NCBI RefSeq assembly: GCF_007828035.1
Contig: NZ_VITV01000004.1
Coordinates: 77,559-141,558, forward strand
Length of the DNA: 64,000 nt
Direction of reading: 5' to 3'
Origin: Nitrospirillum amazonense
Lineage (GTDB): Bacteria; Pseudomonadota; Alphaproteobacteria; Azospirillales; Azospirillaceae
Shown here piece after piece: positions 1 through 7,017 of this stretch. Within the stretch, counting starts at the first letter, position 1. Each line of letters opens with the position of its first letter. The position numbers and the translations under genes are program-made. A model generated the notes under the pieces. That model did no database searches and was not told the origin of the DNA. It saw only the letters and a list, made by a program, of their open reading frames with translations.

Positions 1-1
1 C

Positions 2-418
2 CACCGCATCGCCGACCCCAAGCACAAGCTGGCCAAGACCTATTGGGCGCAGGTCGAGGGCGTGCCGGACGAGGCGGCGCTGGCGGCCCTGCGTCGGGGC
101 GTCATGCTGAAGGATGGCCCCACCCTGCCCGCAGGCGCGCGGCTAATGGAGGAACCGGCCGCCCTGTGGCCCCGCGACCCGCCCATCCGCTACCGCGCCG
201 CCATTCCCACCAGCTGGATCGAACTGACCTTGAGGGAGGGGCGCAACCGCCAGGTCCGGCGCATGACGGCCGCGGTGGGTTTCCCCACCTTGCGCCTGGT
301 GCGCTGGTCCGTGGGCGATTGGACGCTGGACGACCTGGCGCCCGGCGCGTGGCGCGACGCGCCATTCCCGGCGGCACCGAAGGCCGCGCCGGTCAGGGCG
401 TCTCGACGATCAAGGTGA
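2..418 (+). CDS. rluE: RsuA/RluE-family 23S rRNA pseudouridine synthase, 3' part only
   Basis: This is the C-terminal 138 residues of a pseudouridine synthase whose start lies outside the window; the frame is open from base 2. It converts uridine to pseudouridine in rRNA. The sequence shows the family's late motif [10 protein letters not shown] followed by hydrophobic [13 protein letters not shown] and a basic tail, typical of the RsuA/RluB/E/F group. RluE (23S U2457) is the best guess because the protein seems short and ends soon after this motif, but the catalytic Asp region is not visible, so the exact member is uncertain. Its last 26 bases overlap the 3' end of the convergent motB gene. 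Confidence 0.8.
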   Translation, partial: HRIADPKHKLAKTYWAQVEGVPDEAALAALRRGVMLKDGPTLPAGARLMEEPAALWPRDPPIRYRAAIPTSWIELTLREGRNRQVRRMTAAVGFPTLRLVRWSVGDWTLDDLAPGAWRDAPFPAAPKAAPVRASRRSR

Positions 419-1433
419 CGCGCCGGTCGGCGGCGCGGTCATGGTCCGGCGCGTTCGGGTCGGTATTGGCCCCCGGGGGCGACACATGCGGCCGGGTGTC
501 GGCATAGCCCACCGCTCGCAGGCGGTTGGCCGGCACGCCGTCGCTGATCAGCATGCGCACCACCGCGGCGGCGCGGGCGGCCGACAGTTCCCAGTTGCTG
601 GGGAAACGGGCGGTACTGATGGCGTTGCTGTCGGTGTGGCCTTCCACCGTCACCATACCCTTCAGCGATTGCAGAACCGGCACCAGGCGCGACAGGATCT
701 GCTGCCCCTCGTCACCCAGGTCGGCGCGGCCGGAGGCGAACAGCACCCGGTCCTTGATCTCGATGGACAGGCCCTTGCCCCGGGGCGTGACCTGCACATC
801 GGGCGGCAGGTCCTGCGCCTCCAGATCCTGGGCCAGGCGCTTGGCCTCCTCCGTCGGTTCCTCCGCCGGGCCAGCCCCAGGTAACGTATCGGGGGGCAGG
901 GCATCCTGGGGCGGGCGCTGCGGCGGGTAGGGAGGTACCTGCGGTAAGGTGGGGCTGGACATGGACGCCGCCGTCGGGTTCTTCGCCATGTCGCGGGCGG
1001 GGGCGCCCACCGGATTGGCCGAGACGGCCACGCGGCCGGCGCCCGGCTGATTGTTGTCGGACTTCAGCTTCAGCCGGCCGTTGATGCCCAGGATGGCCAC
1101 CATGCCCAGGAACACGATCATCAGCAGCGTGACCATGTCCATGTAGCTGATGACCCACTCCTCCGACTCCTCCGCCGGTTCGCCGGGCATGCGGCCAGGG
1201 ACGGTGCGGTGCTGGGTTGGGCGGCCGCCGCGGGCATGGCCTCGGACATGCCCGCCCGGGCGGCCGGCGGGCTTGGCCGGAACCGGCGGCGGCACGGTGG
1301 CGGTGCCCGGCATCACCGGCGGCGGTACGGGAAGGCCGGAGGCATAGACGCGGGCGGTGTGCCGGGGCTTGGGCGGCGGAGGGGGATCGCCGCCACCGCC
1401 GGCCCCGCCACCGGACTGGTCACTAGGCGCCAC
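393..1433 (-). CDS. motB: MotB-type flagellar stator protein (OmpA domain)
   Basis: This 346-residue protein is a stator B subunit: one membrane helix plus a peptidoglycan-binding OmpA/MotB domain (about residues 215-335, with the VEGHTDS motif and NWELSAARA). The helix at about 93-113 contains SYMDM, where Asp99 matches the conserved proton-carrying Asp of MotB. Start is GTG at 1433, preceded by a strong GGAGGA site, and overlaps motA by 11 bp, so the two are translationally coupled. Unusual is the ~90-residue Pro/Gly-rich cytoplasmic tail ahead of the helix, far longer than the 20-40 residues usual for MotB. A gliding or other ExbD/TolR-like motor is possible, but the MotA-MotB order and nearby cheY-cheZ favour flagellar use. 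Confidence 0.85.
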   Translation of the reverse strand: MAPSDQSGGGAGGGGDPPPPPKPRHTARVYASGLPVPPPVMPGTATVPPPVPAKPAGRPGGHVRGHARGGRPTQHRTVPGRMPGEPAEESEEWVISYMDMVTLLMIVFLGMVAILGINGRLKLKSDNNQPGAGRVAVSANPVGAPARDMAKNPTAASMSSPTLPQVPPYPPQRPPQDALPPDTLPGAGPAEEPTEEAKRLAQDLEAQDLPPDVQVTPRGKGLSIEIKDRVLFASGRADLGDEGQQILSRLVPVLQSLKGMVTVEGHTDSNAISTARFPSNWELSAARAAAVVRMLISDGVPANRLRAVGYADTRPHVSPPGANTDPNAPDHDRAADRRVTLIVETP

Positions 1434-2304
1434 CCCAGTCCTCCTCCCGCGCGTCGCGCAGGTAATGGTCCAGGCTGTCCTGGATGATGGTGGGGGAGCG
1501 GCCGAGGTGGGTCAGCACCACTCCCTCCAGCAGCACGTTCATCAGGGCGACCCGGCGGCCGGTGCGCTGTTCCAGCTTGATGGCGATGGGCTTGAACACC
1601 AGGTTGGCCAGCACCAGACCATAGAGGGTGGCCAGCATGGCCACCGCCATGCTGCCCCCGATCAGGCCGATATCGCCCTCGCCCAGGTGCTTCAGCATGC
1701 CGACCATGCCGGCCAGCGTGCCCAGCAGGCCGAAGGCGGGGGAGAAGGTGGCCAGGGTGCGGAAGAATCGCGACTGCCCGGCCTCCAACTCCATCTGTTT
1801 CTGGATGCGCCAGTTCATGACCTGCAGCAGGTCTTCCAAAGGCTGGGCGTCCACCACCATCTGCAGGCCCAGCCGCAGGAAGGGGTGGGCCACGCGCTGG
1901 GCCCGTTCGTCGGCCGCCTGGATGCGCTTCTCATGCAGGTGGCGGGCGACCTCCATCAGTTCGGCAACATCGGCGCGGATGCTGTCGCGGTCGCGCACGA
2001 TGCCGACCAGGGCGCCCAGGGCGGCGCGGATCTCATCCCCGCGGAAGGCCAGCAGCGCCACGCAGACGACGCCGCCCAGCACGATCAGCAGGCCCTCGGG
2101 ATTGTAGTAGAAATGCCAGTTGCCGCCGGCGGAGACGACGAACCCCAGCAGGGCGACAGTGGCCAGCACACCCGCCAGCGTCGTGCCGATGAAGCGGGAG
2201 GTGACGCCCCCCTTGGCGGGTCCCCGATTGCCGGGCCCGCGATTGCCAGACCCGGGCCTGGCGGCCGGTGCGCTGCGCACCGGGCGCGCGCCGCGTTCAT
2301 TCAC
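1423..2304 (-). CDS. motA: MotA-type stator channel protein
   Basis: This is the A subunit of the MotA/MotB (PomA-like) ion-driven stator of the inner membrane. Hydrophobic segments near the N-terminus (GTTLAGVLATVALLGFVVSA and the LLIVLGGVVCVALLAF region) and two near the C-terminus fit the four-helix MotA plan. The conserved segment TFSPAFGLLGTLAGMVGML carries the family's key proline. I chose GTG at 2304 because AAGGG lies 7 nt before it, giving 293 residues; a GTG at 2367 would add 21 residues but has no ribosome site. It overlaps motB. No other flagellar structural genes are near; cheY and cheZ lie 2 kb away on the other strand. Confidence 0.85.
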   Translation of the reverse strand: MNERGARPVRSAPAARPGSGNRGPGNRGPAKGGVTSRFIGTTLAGVLATVALLGFVVSAGGNWHFYYNPEGLLIVLGGVVCVALLAFRGDEIRAALGALVGIVRDRDSIRADVAELMEVARHLHEKRIQAADERAQRVAHPFLRLGLQMVVDAQPLEDLLQVMNWRIQKQMELEAGQSRFFRTLATFSPAFGLLGTLAGMVGMLKHLGEGDIGLIGGSMAVAMLATLYGLVLANLVFKPIAIKLEQRTGRRVALMNVLLEGVVLTHLGRSPTIIQDSLDHYLRDAREEDWGGA

Positions 2305-2436
2305 AGTCACGCCCTTGCCCCTAATAACAACGGTATAGGTGCCGCCTGCCCCGGCGGTGCTAGCCACACATTAACCGAGTGGCTCCGGCGAAAACACCCC
2401 GCTCAGAAGATCAAGGATTTAGGCGGCAAAACGGCA

Positions 2437-2469
2437 ACGGCCCCGCCCGGGAGATCCAGGCGGGGCCGT
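2437..2469 (-). terminator. Rho-independent terminator after the first spore-coat-U-like gene
   Basis: There is a perfect 11-bp stem (ACGGCCCCGCC at 2437-2447 with GGCGGGGCCGT at 2459-2469) around an 11-nt loop. On the minus strand it is followed by TGCCGTTTTG, a short T run. It lies 37 nt past the stop of the 2506-2982 gene. Confidence 0.7.
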
Positions 2470-2505
2470 ATGGTCAGCCGAACCGGTGTGGTTGTTGGGG
2501 CGGGA

Positions 2506-2982
2506 TCAGCGGCCCTGGATGGTGATAGTGAGGGTGTCGGTGTAGCTGCCGGCGATGGCCTGGGCGTTGGCGGGGACGGTGACGGCGACGGTGGCGGTCT
2601 TGTTGAACTGGGCGGAGGAGCGGACGACGTTGACGCTGCTGCCGCTGGACTGGCCGTCGTAGATGGGGGTGTAGCTGATGGGCTGGGCGCCGGTGGCGGA
2701 GGACTTCAGGGTGCCGCCGTTGGCGGAGGAGACGCTGATCTGGTAGCCGGCGCCGTCGTTGCAGGTCTCGACGACGCTGCCGACGGTGACGGCGTTGGAG
2801 CCGGTGAGGATATTCAGCTGGGTGCCGGCGTCGGTGACGGCGACGGAGCAGGTCTGGGCGACGGTGCTGTTCAGCTGGATGGTGCCGGAGGCGGCGGCCG
2901 TGGCGGCGAGGGCGGGGGCGGCGGCCAGGGAGACCGCGGCGACGGTGGTGGCGGCGATCAGGGAGGCGGCGAAGCGGATCAT
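2506..2982 (-). CDS. Secreted spore-coat-U (SCPU)/pilin-like protein, copy 1
   Basis: The product has 158 residues with a classic signal peptide (MIRFAASLIAATTVAAVSLA, cut likely after APALA). The mature part fits the SCPU/fimbrial-subunit fold: a cysteine pair (QTCSV and VVETCND), beta-rich small residues, and the ending GSYTDTLTITIQGR, like the SCPU signature Y-x-D-T-x-x-x-T. The likely role is as an exported surface-fibre subunit, which is inferred. The frame is open further upstream, but ATG 2982 is chosen because it starts the signal peptide and follows an AGGA site. Its paralogue is at 3309-3770. Both sit behind sigma-54 promoters, between stator and chemotaxis genes. No usher or chaperone gene is adjacent. 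Confidence 0.75.
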   Translation of the reverse strand: MIRFAASLIAATTVAAVSLAAAPALAATAAASGTIQLNSTVAQTCSVAVTDAGTQLNILTGSNAVTVGSVVETCNDGAGYQISVSSANGGTLKSSATGAQPISYTPIYDGQSSGSSVNVVRSSAQFNKTATVAVTVPANAQAIAGSYTDTLTITIQGR

Positions 2983-3044
2983 GACGAAGGGTCCTATCGG
3001 TTCGGCTGGGCTTGTTGCCCGATTGCTTTGATGTGAGATGTAAC

Positions 3045-3060
3045 AGCAATCGCGGTGCCA
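3045..3060 (-). promoter_or_regulatory. Sigma-54 (RpoN) promoter of SCPU copy 1
   Basis: Reading the minus strand gives TGGCACC-GCGA-TTGCT. This matches the sigma-54 consensus TGGCACG-N4-TTGCW at all but one position, with the required GG and GC 10 bp apart. It lies exactly 63 bp upstream of the ATG at 2982, giving a leader of about 50 nt. Confidence 0.75.
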
Positions 3061-3245
3061 GAACCGGGGCCGGGACGGCATTAATCCGTTAACCAATTGA
3101 CAGCATTGATTTATCTGACTTATCGCCACGAAGGCGGGCCAGGGCACACCGGTACACCGTTGCGCCATGCACCATGCGAAAGGTTAGGAATTCAGCTGAA
3201 TCAATGCATTAGGATTTGCAGTCCGCCAGATGGCGGACACGCGAA

Positions 3246-3270
3246 AGGGCGCCCCGGCGTGGGGCGCCCT
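3246..3270 (-). terminator. Terminator hairpin after SCPU copy 2
   Basis: There is a perfect 10-bp inverted repeat (AGGGCGCCCC / GGGGCGCCCT) with a 5-nt loop, 39 nt past the stop of the 3309-3770 gene. On the minus strand the stem runs directly into TTTCG, a short T tail. Confidence 0.65.
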
Positions 3271-3308
3271 CTTCCGAACCTTGGTCTGAGGTGACCGTCG
3301 CTGGCGGC

Positions 3309-3770
3309 TTACTTGCCGGCGATGGTGATGGTCAGGGTGTCGGCATAGCTGCCGGCGATGGCCTGGGCATTGGCGGGCACGGTCACGGAGACGTTGGAGG
3401 TCTTGTTGAACTGGGCGCTGGAGCGGGTGACGGCGAAGCTGGCGCCGGAGCCGTTGGTGCCGTCGTAGGTGGTGGTGTAGCTGATGGCGCTGGCACCGGT
3501 GGCGGACGACTTCAGCGTGCCGTTGTTGGAAGAGGCAACCGTGATGGTGTAGCCGGCGCCGTCGTTGCAGTTCTCGACCACGCTGCCGACGGCGACGTTG
3601 CTGGAGCCCGACAGGATGTTCAGGGTGGCACCGGCATCGGTGACGGCCACGGTGCAGGTCTGGGCGACGGAGCTGTTCAGCTGGATGGTGCCCGACGCGC
3701 CGGCGGCGGCGAAAGCGGGGGCGGCGGCGAACAGGGCGACAACAGCGGCGGCGGCGGCGATGCGGATCAT
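3309..3770 (-). CDS. Secreted spore-coat-U (SCPU)/pilin-like protein, copy 2
   Basis: This 153-residue paralogue of the 2506-2982 product aligns along its full length (shared runs include SGTIQLNS, VAQTC, VAVTDAG, NDGAGY, LKSSATGA, VPANAQAIAGSY). The signal peptide is MIRIAAAAAVVALFAAAPAFA. The cysteine pair and the C-terminal ADTLTITIAGK are kept. The sequence ahead of both start codons is also conserved (CCGAACCGATAGGA), so the duplication included the leader and promoter. The coding sequences have diverged in many places, so this is not a recent copy. It is likely a second subunit of the same exported fibre or coat, which is inferred. Confidence 0.75.
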   Translation of the reverse strand: MIRIAAAAAVVALFAAAPAFAAAGASGTIQLNSSVAQTCTVAVTDAGATLNILSGSSNVAVGSVVENCNDGAGYTITVASSNNGTLKSSATGASAISYTTTYDGTNGSGASFAVTRSSAQFNKTSNVSVTVPANAQAIAGSYADTLTITIAGK

Positions 3771-3832
3771 GATGAGGTTCCTATCGGTTCGGTGGGGGCT
3801 TCAGCGGCCCGGTTGGTTCATGCCTGGTTATA

Positions 3833-3848
3833 AGCACCCGCCGTGCCA
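3833..3848 (-). promoter_or_regulatory. Sigma-54 promoter of SCPU copy 2
   Basis: The minus strand reads TGGCACG-GCGG-GTGCT, with a perfect -24 half and one change in the -12 half; GG and GC are 10 bp apart. It lies 63 bp before the start at 3770, exactly the distance seen in copy 1. Confidence 0.72.
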
Positions 3849-3915
3849 GCGGAACGGGGCCGACACCGCACCGTCACTAAAACTCAATGAATTCAATGTA
3901 TTATTGGAAAATACC

Positions 3916-3931
3916 TGACCAATGACGGTCA
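3916..3931. promoter_or_regulatory. Inverted repeat TGACC-N6-GGTCA, possible enhancer-binding site
   Basis: This is a perfect 5-bp palindrome with a 6-nt centre, about 70-80 bp upstream of the sigma-54 element of SCPU copy 2. That is the usual place for a bacterial enhancer-binding protein. No equivalent repeat is visible ahead of copy 1, so its role is only a suggestion. Confidence 0.3.
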
Positions 3932-4165
3932 TAGGCCTTTTTGCATAGGCCCTTTCCGCCGCCATCAGTTGCTTACCGCATCGCACCCTTGGGATAGGGT
4001 CTTTTATTTGTGCATTGCATTACGCAACAACCCCTATATCGCCCGCCTGAGCCTCGCCCGCCGATGGCGGCACTTCTTCTTTCGACGCTCCCCATACGGG
4101 TGGGTGATGGGCGAGAACCAAGACTCGTGCTAGGGTCCCGCGGGATATCACGCTCGTAAACACCC

Positions 4166-4183
4166 CGGTGGGTTCGCCCACCG
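4166..4183 (+). other. UUCG-capped hairpin in the cheY leader
   Basis: CGGTGGG-TTCG-CCCACCG forms a perfect 7-bp stem with an extra-stable UUCG loop, ending 32 nt before the cheY ATG. It has no T tail. It could stabilise the 5' end of the mRNA or mark the end of an upstream leader. Confidence 0.45.
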
Positions 4184-4215
4184 CATCGCCAAGTACCCTC
4201 CGGAGACATGTTCCT

Positions 4216-4605
4216 ATGGCCAAGGCCTCTGCCACCCCCGTCCTCGTTGTCGACGACTACGCCACCATGCGCCGCATCGTGCGCAACCTGCTGACCCAGA
4301 TCGGCTTCACCCAGATCGAAGAGGCCGCCGATGGCGCGGAGGCCCTGGGCAAGCTGCGCGGTTCCAACGTCGGCCTGGTCATTTCCGACTGGAACATGGA
4401 GCCCATGACCGGCCTGCAGCTTCTGAAGGAAGTGCGCGCGGACGTCCGCCTGAAGAGCACGCCCTTCATCATGGTCACCGCCGAATCGAAGACCGAGAAC
4501 GTCGTTGCCGCCAAGGAAGCCGGCGTCAACAACTACATCGTGAAGCCGTTCAACGCCGAAACGCTGAAAAAGAAGATCGAGAGCGTCCTCGGCACGCTGG
4601 AGTAA
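4216..4605 (+). CDS. cheY: CheY-type chemotaxis response regulator
   Basis: This 129-residue stand-alone receiver has all switch residues: acidic pair in VVDDY (13-14), phospho-acceptor Asp58 in VISDWNMEPMTG, Thr88 in MVTAE and Lys110 in IVKPFN. The DWNM-MTG run is typical of flagellar-switch CheY. Phospho-CheY binds FliM to change flagellar rotation. ATG 4216 is chosen (CGGAG 10 nt upstream) over an upstream start at 4168, which would add a non-homologous tail. It is followed 5 nt later by cheZ, its phosphatase, so the two form an operon. Confidence 0.93.
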   Translation: MAKASATPVLVVDDYATMRRIVRNLLTQIGFTQIEEAADGAEALGKLRGSNVGLVISDWNMEPMTGLQLLKEVRADVRLKSTPFIMVTAESKTENVVAAKEAGVNNYIVKPFNAETLKKKIESVLGTLE

Positions 4606-4610
4606 CCCGC

Positions 4611-5450
4611 ATGGGCCAGAAGACGGGTGTGGTTGAAACGGCGGCCATCACGGCCGCCGATTACACGGCCATTGAGGCCGAGCTGCTGAACGATCCGCGG
4701 ACCCGCGCCTTTCTGGAAAAGCGCGACGCCCACATGCGGAACGTGGGCGCGTCCACCAGCGGGGATTTGCTGGGCATGCTGCGGGCCGAGGTCGGCAAGC
4801 TGCAGTCCATGAGCCATCAGCTGAGCGACGGCAGCATCGCCATCGCCGGCCAGCATCCGCATATGCACATGATGCGGCAGGAATTGCGGCAGCTGTCCTC
4901 GCATATCGAGCAGACCAAGCAGGAAATCGCCCAGATGGTGCCCAAGGATTCGGCCAACAGCCGCATCCTGGCCGCCACCTCGGAACTGGACGCCATCGTC
5001 ACCGCCACGGAACGGGCGACCAGCGACATCCTGTCCGCCGCGGAGGCCATCCAGGCCACCACCGAACGTCTGGCCCGCACCGGCCACATCGACGTGATCG
5101 AAATCGCCACCGATATCGAAAACCACGTCATGTCCATCCTGCTGGCCTGCAGCTTCCAGGACATCACTGGCCAGCGCACCACCAAGGTGGTGAACACGCT
5201 GCGCTATATCGAGCATCGCGTGGCGGCGATGATCGGCATCTGGGGGGTGGAAGGCAACGGCGACCCGATGATGTCCACCAAGCCCGGCGACACCCGCCCG
5301 GACGCCCACCTGCTGAATGGCCCGGCCCTGACGGACGTCAGCCAGGACAACATCGACGCCCTGTTCAACGCCGCCGGTGGCGAGGCGCCCAAGCCGGCCA
5401 AGCCCGCCGGTCCCAGCAGCCAATCGGACATCGACGCCCTGTTCGATTGA
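4611..5450 (+). CDS. cheZ: CheZ, CheY-P phosphatase
   Basis: This 279-residue, largely helical protein has the CheZ catalytic segment FQDITGQR (Asp184, Gln188), matching the FQDLTGQ loop whose Gln activates water for CheY-P hydrolysis. The C-terminus holds two copies of a similar peptide, SQDNIDALFN (244-253) and SQSDIDALFD (270-279), separated by a Pro/Ala linker. Both resemble the CheY-binding peptide at the FliM N-terminus more than the single C-terminal helix of enteric CheZ. It is translated from the cheY operon; a terminator follows at 5492. Confidence 0.9.
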   Translation: MGQKTGVVETAAITAADYTAIEAELLNDPRTRAFLEKRDAHMRNVGASTSGDLLGMLRAEVGKLQSMSHQLSDGSIAIAGQHPHMHMMRQELRQLSSHIEQTKQEIAQMVPKDSANSRILAATSELDAIVTATERATSDILSAAEAIQATTERLARTGHIDVIEIATDIENHVMSILLACSFQDITGQRTTKVVNTLRYIEHRVAAMIGIWGVEGNGDPMMSTKPGDTRPDAHLLNGPALTDVSQDNIDALFNAAGGEAPKPAKPAGPSSQSDIDALFD

Positions 5451-5491
5451 GCCTGTCGCCGCCGGGCGGCACGCCAGCGCCTGAAAGTGGT

Positions 5492-5525
5492 GAAAGCGGT
5501 CCTTCAAAGGCCGCTTTCGCATTTT
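5492..5525 (+). terminator. Terminator after cheYZ
   Basis: An 8-bp stem GAAAGCGG / CCGCTTTC (5492-5499 with 5511-5518) is followed by GCATTTT. It lies 42 nt past the cheZ stop. Confidence 0.75.
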
Positions 5526-5662
5526 CGGGCCTTGCGATTTCATCGCCTCGGGCACACCCTGCGACTTGACCATTTGGTCAGGTTATGGCGGTGTCCCCAT
5601 GCCACTCTGCTGGTACCGCCCTATCCCGCCTTCCGCCCCCGGATCAGGAGACGCCGACGGCC

Positions 5663-6127
5663 ATGACCGCCACCCCGCCCGCCCCGGCCCCCACCCCGGC
5701 CCCCACTGCTGCCGTGCCCGAGCTGTTCGCCGCCGCCGCTGCCGCGCGCGGCCATGCCCACGCCCCCTATTCCCGTTTCCTGGTGGGGGCGGCACTGCGC
5801 ACGCCGGACGGCGCCGTCTTCGCCGGCGGCAACGTGGAAAACGCGGCCTATCCCCAGGGCCAGTGCGCGGAGGCCAGCGCCATCGGCGCCATGGTGGCGG
5901 GTGGAAAGAAGCGCATTGCCGAAATCGTGGTCATCGGCGCGCCGGCCGACCCGTCCGCCGACACGTCGGGCCTGTGCACGCCCTGCGGCGGCTGCCGCCA
6001 GCGCCTGCGCGAATTCTCCACCCCCGACACCCTGATCCATGTGGCCGGGCCGGAGGGGGTGCGCGCCACCTTCACCATGGACCAGCTGCTGCCCTTCTCC
6101 TTCGGGCCGGACAACCTCAGTTTCTAA
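5663..6127 (+). CDS. cdd: Cytidine deaminase
   Basis: The product (154 residues) deaminates cytidine and deoxycytidine to uridine and deoxyuridine. The zinc signature is complete: substrate loop GGNVENAAYPQGQCAEASAI with the catalytic CAE, and the PCGGCRQ second motif giving two further Cys ligands. FSTPDT and LLPFSFGP near the end are usual for the homotetrameric class. ATG 5663 follows AGGAG by 12 nt; an upstream start at 5585 would add a tail unlike the family. The first 20 residues are Pro/Ala-rich. It begins the cdd-deoC-deoA nucleoside salvage run. Confidence 0.92.
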   Translation: MTATPPAPAPTPAPTAAVPELFAAAAAARGHAHAPYSRFLVGAALRTPDGAVFAGGNVENAAYPQGQCAEASAIGAMVAGGKKRIAEIVVIGAPADPSADTSGLCTPCGGCRQRLREFSTPDTLIHVAGPEGVRATFTMDQLLPFSFGPDNLSF

Positions 6128-6139
6128 TCTGGTAGCGCC

Positions 6140-6949
6140 ATGACCGATCCCCAGTCGCCAGAAGGACAGGCCCTGGCCCGCCGCGCCCTGCCGCTGCTGG
6201 ACCTGACGAGCCTGAACGAGGAAGAGGACGAGGCCACGACCGACGCGCTGTGCGCCCGGGCCGTCAGCCCGGCGGGCCGCGTAGCCGCCGTCTGCCTGTG
6301 GCCCAGCTTCGTCCCCCAGGCGCGCGCGCGGCTGGCCGGCACCGGCGTGCGCATCGCCACGGTGGTGAACTTCCCCGGCGGCAGCCTGTCACCGGAAAAG
6401 GTGGCGGAGCAGACGCTGGCCGCCTTGGCCGACGGCGCCGACGAGATCGACGTGGTCATCCCCTATCACAGCATCATGCACTACCCCAACAGCACCCAGC
6501 CGGATGAGGTGCTGGCCGCCACGCGCGAGGCGGCGGGCGATGCCGTCATGAAAGTCATCCTGGAAACCGGCAGCCTGGCCAAGCCCGTCTTCATCGAAAG
6601 GGCGGTGGAGATCGCCGTGCGCAACGGCGCCGATTTCCTGAAGACCTCCACCGGCAAGGTGCAGATCGGCGCCACCCTGGGGGCCGCCCGCATCATGCTG
6701 GAGGCCTGCCGCGACAGCCTGAAGCCGGACGACGACGGCAATCCTCGCCGGCCCGTGGGCTTCAAGGCCTCCGGCGGCATCCGCGACCTGGATGGGGCGC
6801 GGGACTATCTGGCGCTGGCCGACAAGATCTGCGGCCCCGGCTGGGTCAGCCCCGCCACCTTCCGCTTCGGCGCCTCGGGCCTGCTGGACGCCCTGCTGGC
6901 AGCCCTGGGCCAGGGCGACGGCCGGTCGGCGACCACCAGCGGGTATTGA
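6140..6949 (+). CDS. deoC: Deoxyribose-phosphate aldolase
   Basis: This 269-residue TIM-barrel aldolase splits 2-deoxyribose 5-phosphate into acetaldehyde and glyceraldehyde 3-phosphate. The Schiff-base lysine lies in FLKTSTGKV and the second active-site lysine in VGFKASGGIRD. EIDVVIPYH near residue 110 is the conserved substrate strand. It starts 12 nt after cdd and ends about 70 nt before deoA, consistent with one transcript for pyrimidine deoxynucleoside breakdown. Confidence 0.93.
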   Translation: MTDPQSPEGQALARRALPLLDLTSLNEEEDEATTDALCARAVSPAGRVAAVCLWPSFVPQARARLAGTGVRIATVVNFPGGSLSPEKVAEQTLAALADGADEIDVVIPYHSIMHYPNSTQPDEVLAATREAAGDAVMKVILETGSLAKPVFIERAVEIAVRNGADFLKTSTGKVQIGATLGAARIMLEACRDSLKPDDDGNPRRPVGFKASGGIRDLDGARDYLALADKICGPGWVSPATFRFGASGLLDALLAALGQGDGRSATTSGY

Positions 6950-7017
6950 ACCCCTTTCATCGACCCTTCCCGCGCCGCCCCTCCGGCGGACGCCCCCATA
7001 TGCGAACGGACCATTCC

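Larger units (their letters stand above)
2983..3308. other. Intergenic region between the two SCPU genes
   Basis: These 326 bases hold the sigma-54 promoter of copy 1 (3045-3060) and the terminator of copy 2 (3246-3270). Between them, near 3160-3175, is a TGCACCA half-site that resembles part of an NtrC-type enhancer but lacks its partner. The stretch is more AT-rich than the flanking genes, and I see no gene in it. Confidence 0.6.
3771..4215. other. Intergenic region between SCPU copy 2 and cheY
   Basis: These 445 bases between divergent genes hold the sigma-54 promoter (3833-3848), the TGACC palindrome (3916-3931), an AT-rich stretch (about 3875-3930 and 4000-4035) and a UUCG hairpin in the cheY leader (4166-4183). 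I see no protein gene. Confidence 0.6.

Noticed and set aside
466-490. GGGGGCGACA, like the start of tmRNA
   Set aside because: It lies inside motB and no tRNA-like half or tag frame follows.
1357-3036. 559-codon open frame on the plus strand across motA and the SCPU gene
   Set aside because: It is the antisense shadow of GC-rich genes: low-complexity Gly/Asp/His translation, no ribosome site, and real families on the other strand.
3160-3180. NtrC-like half-site TGCACCA upstream of SCPU copy 1
   Set aside because: Only one half is present and it is over 100 bp from the promoter; there is too little to call a site.
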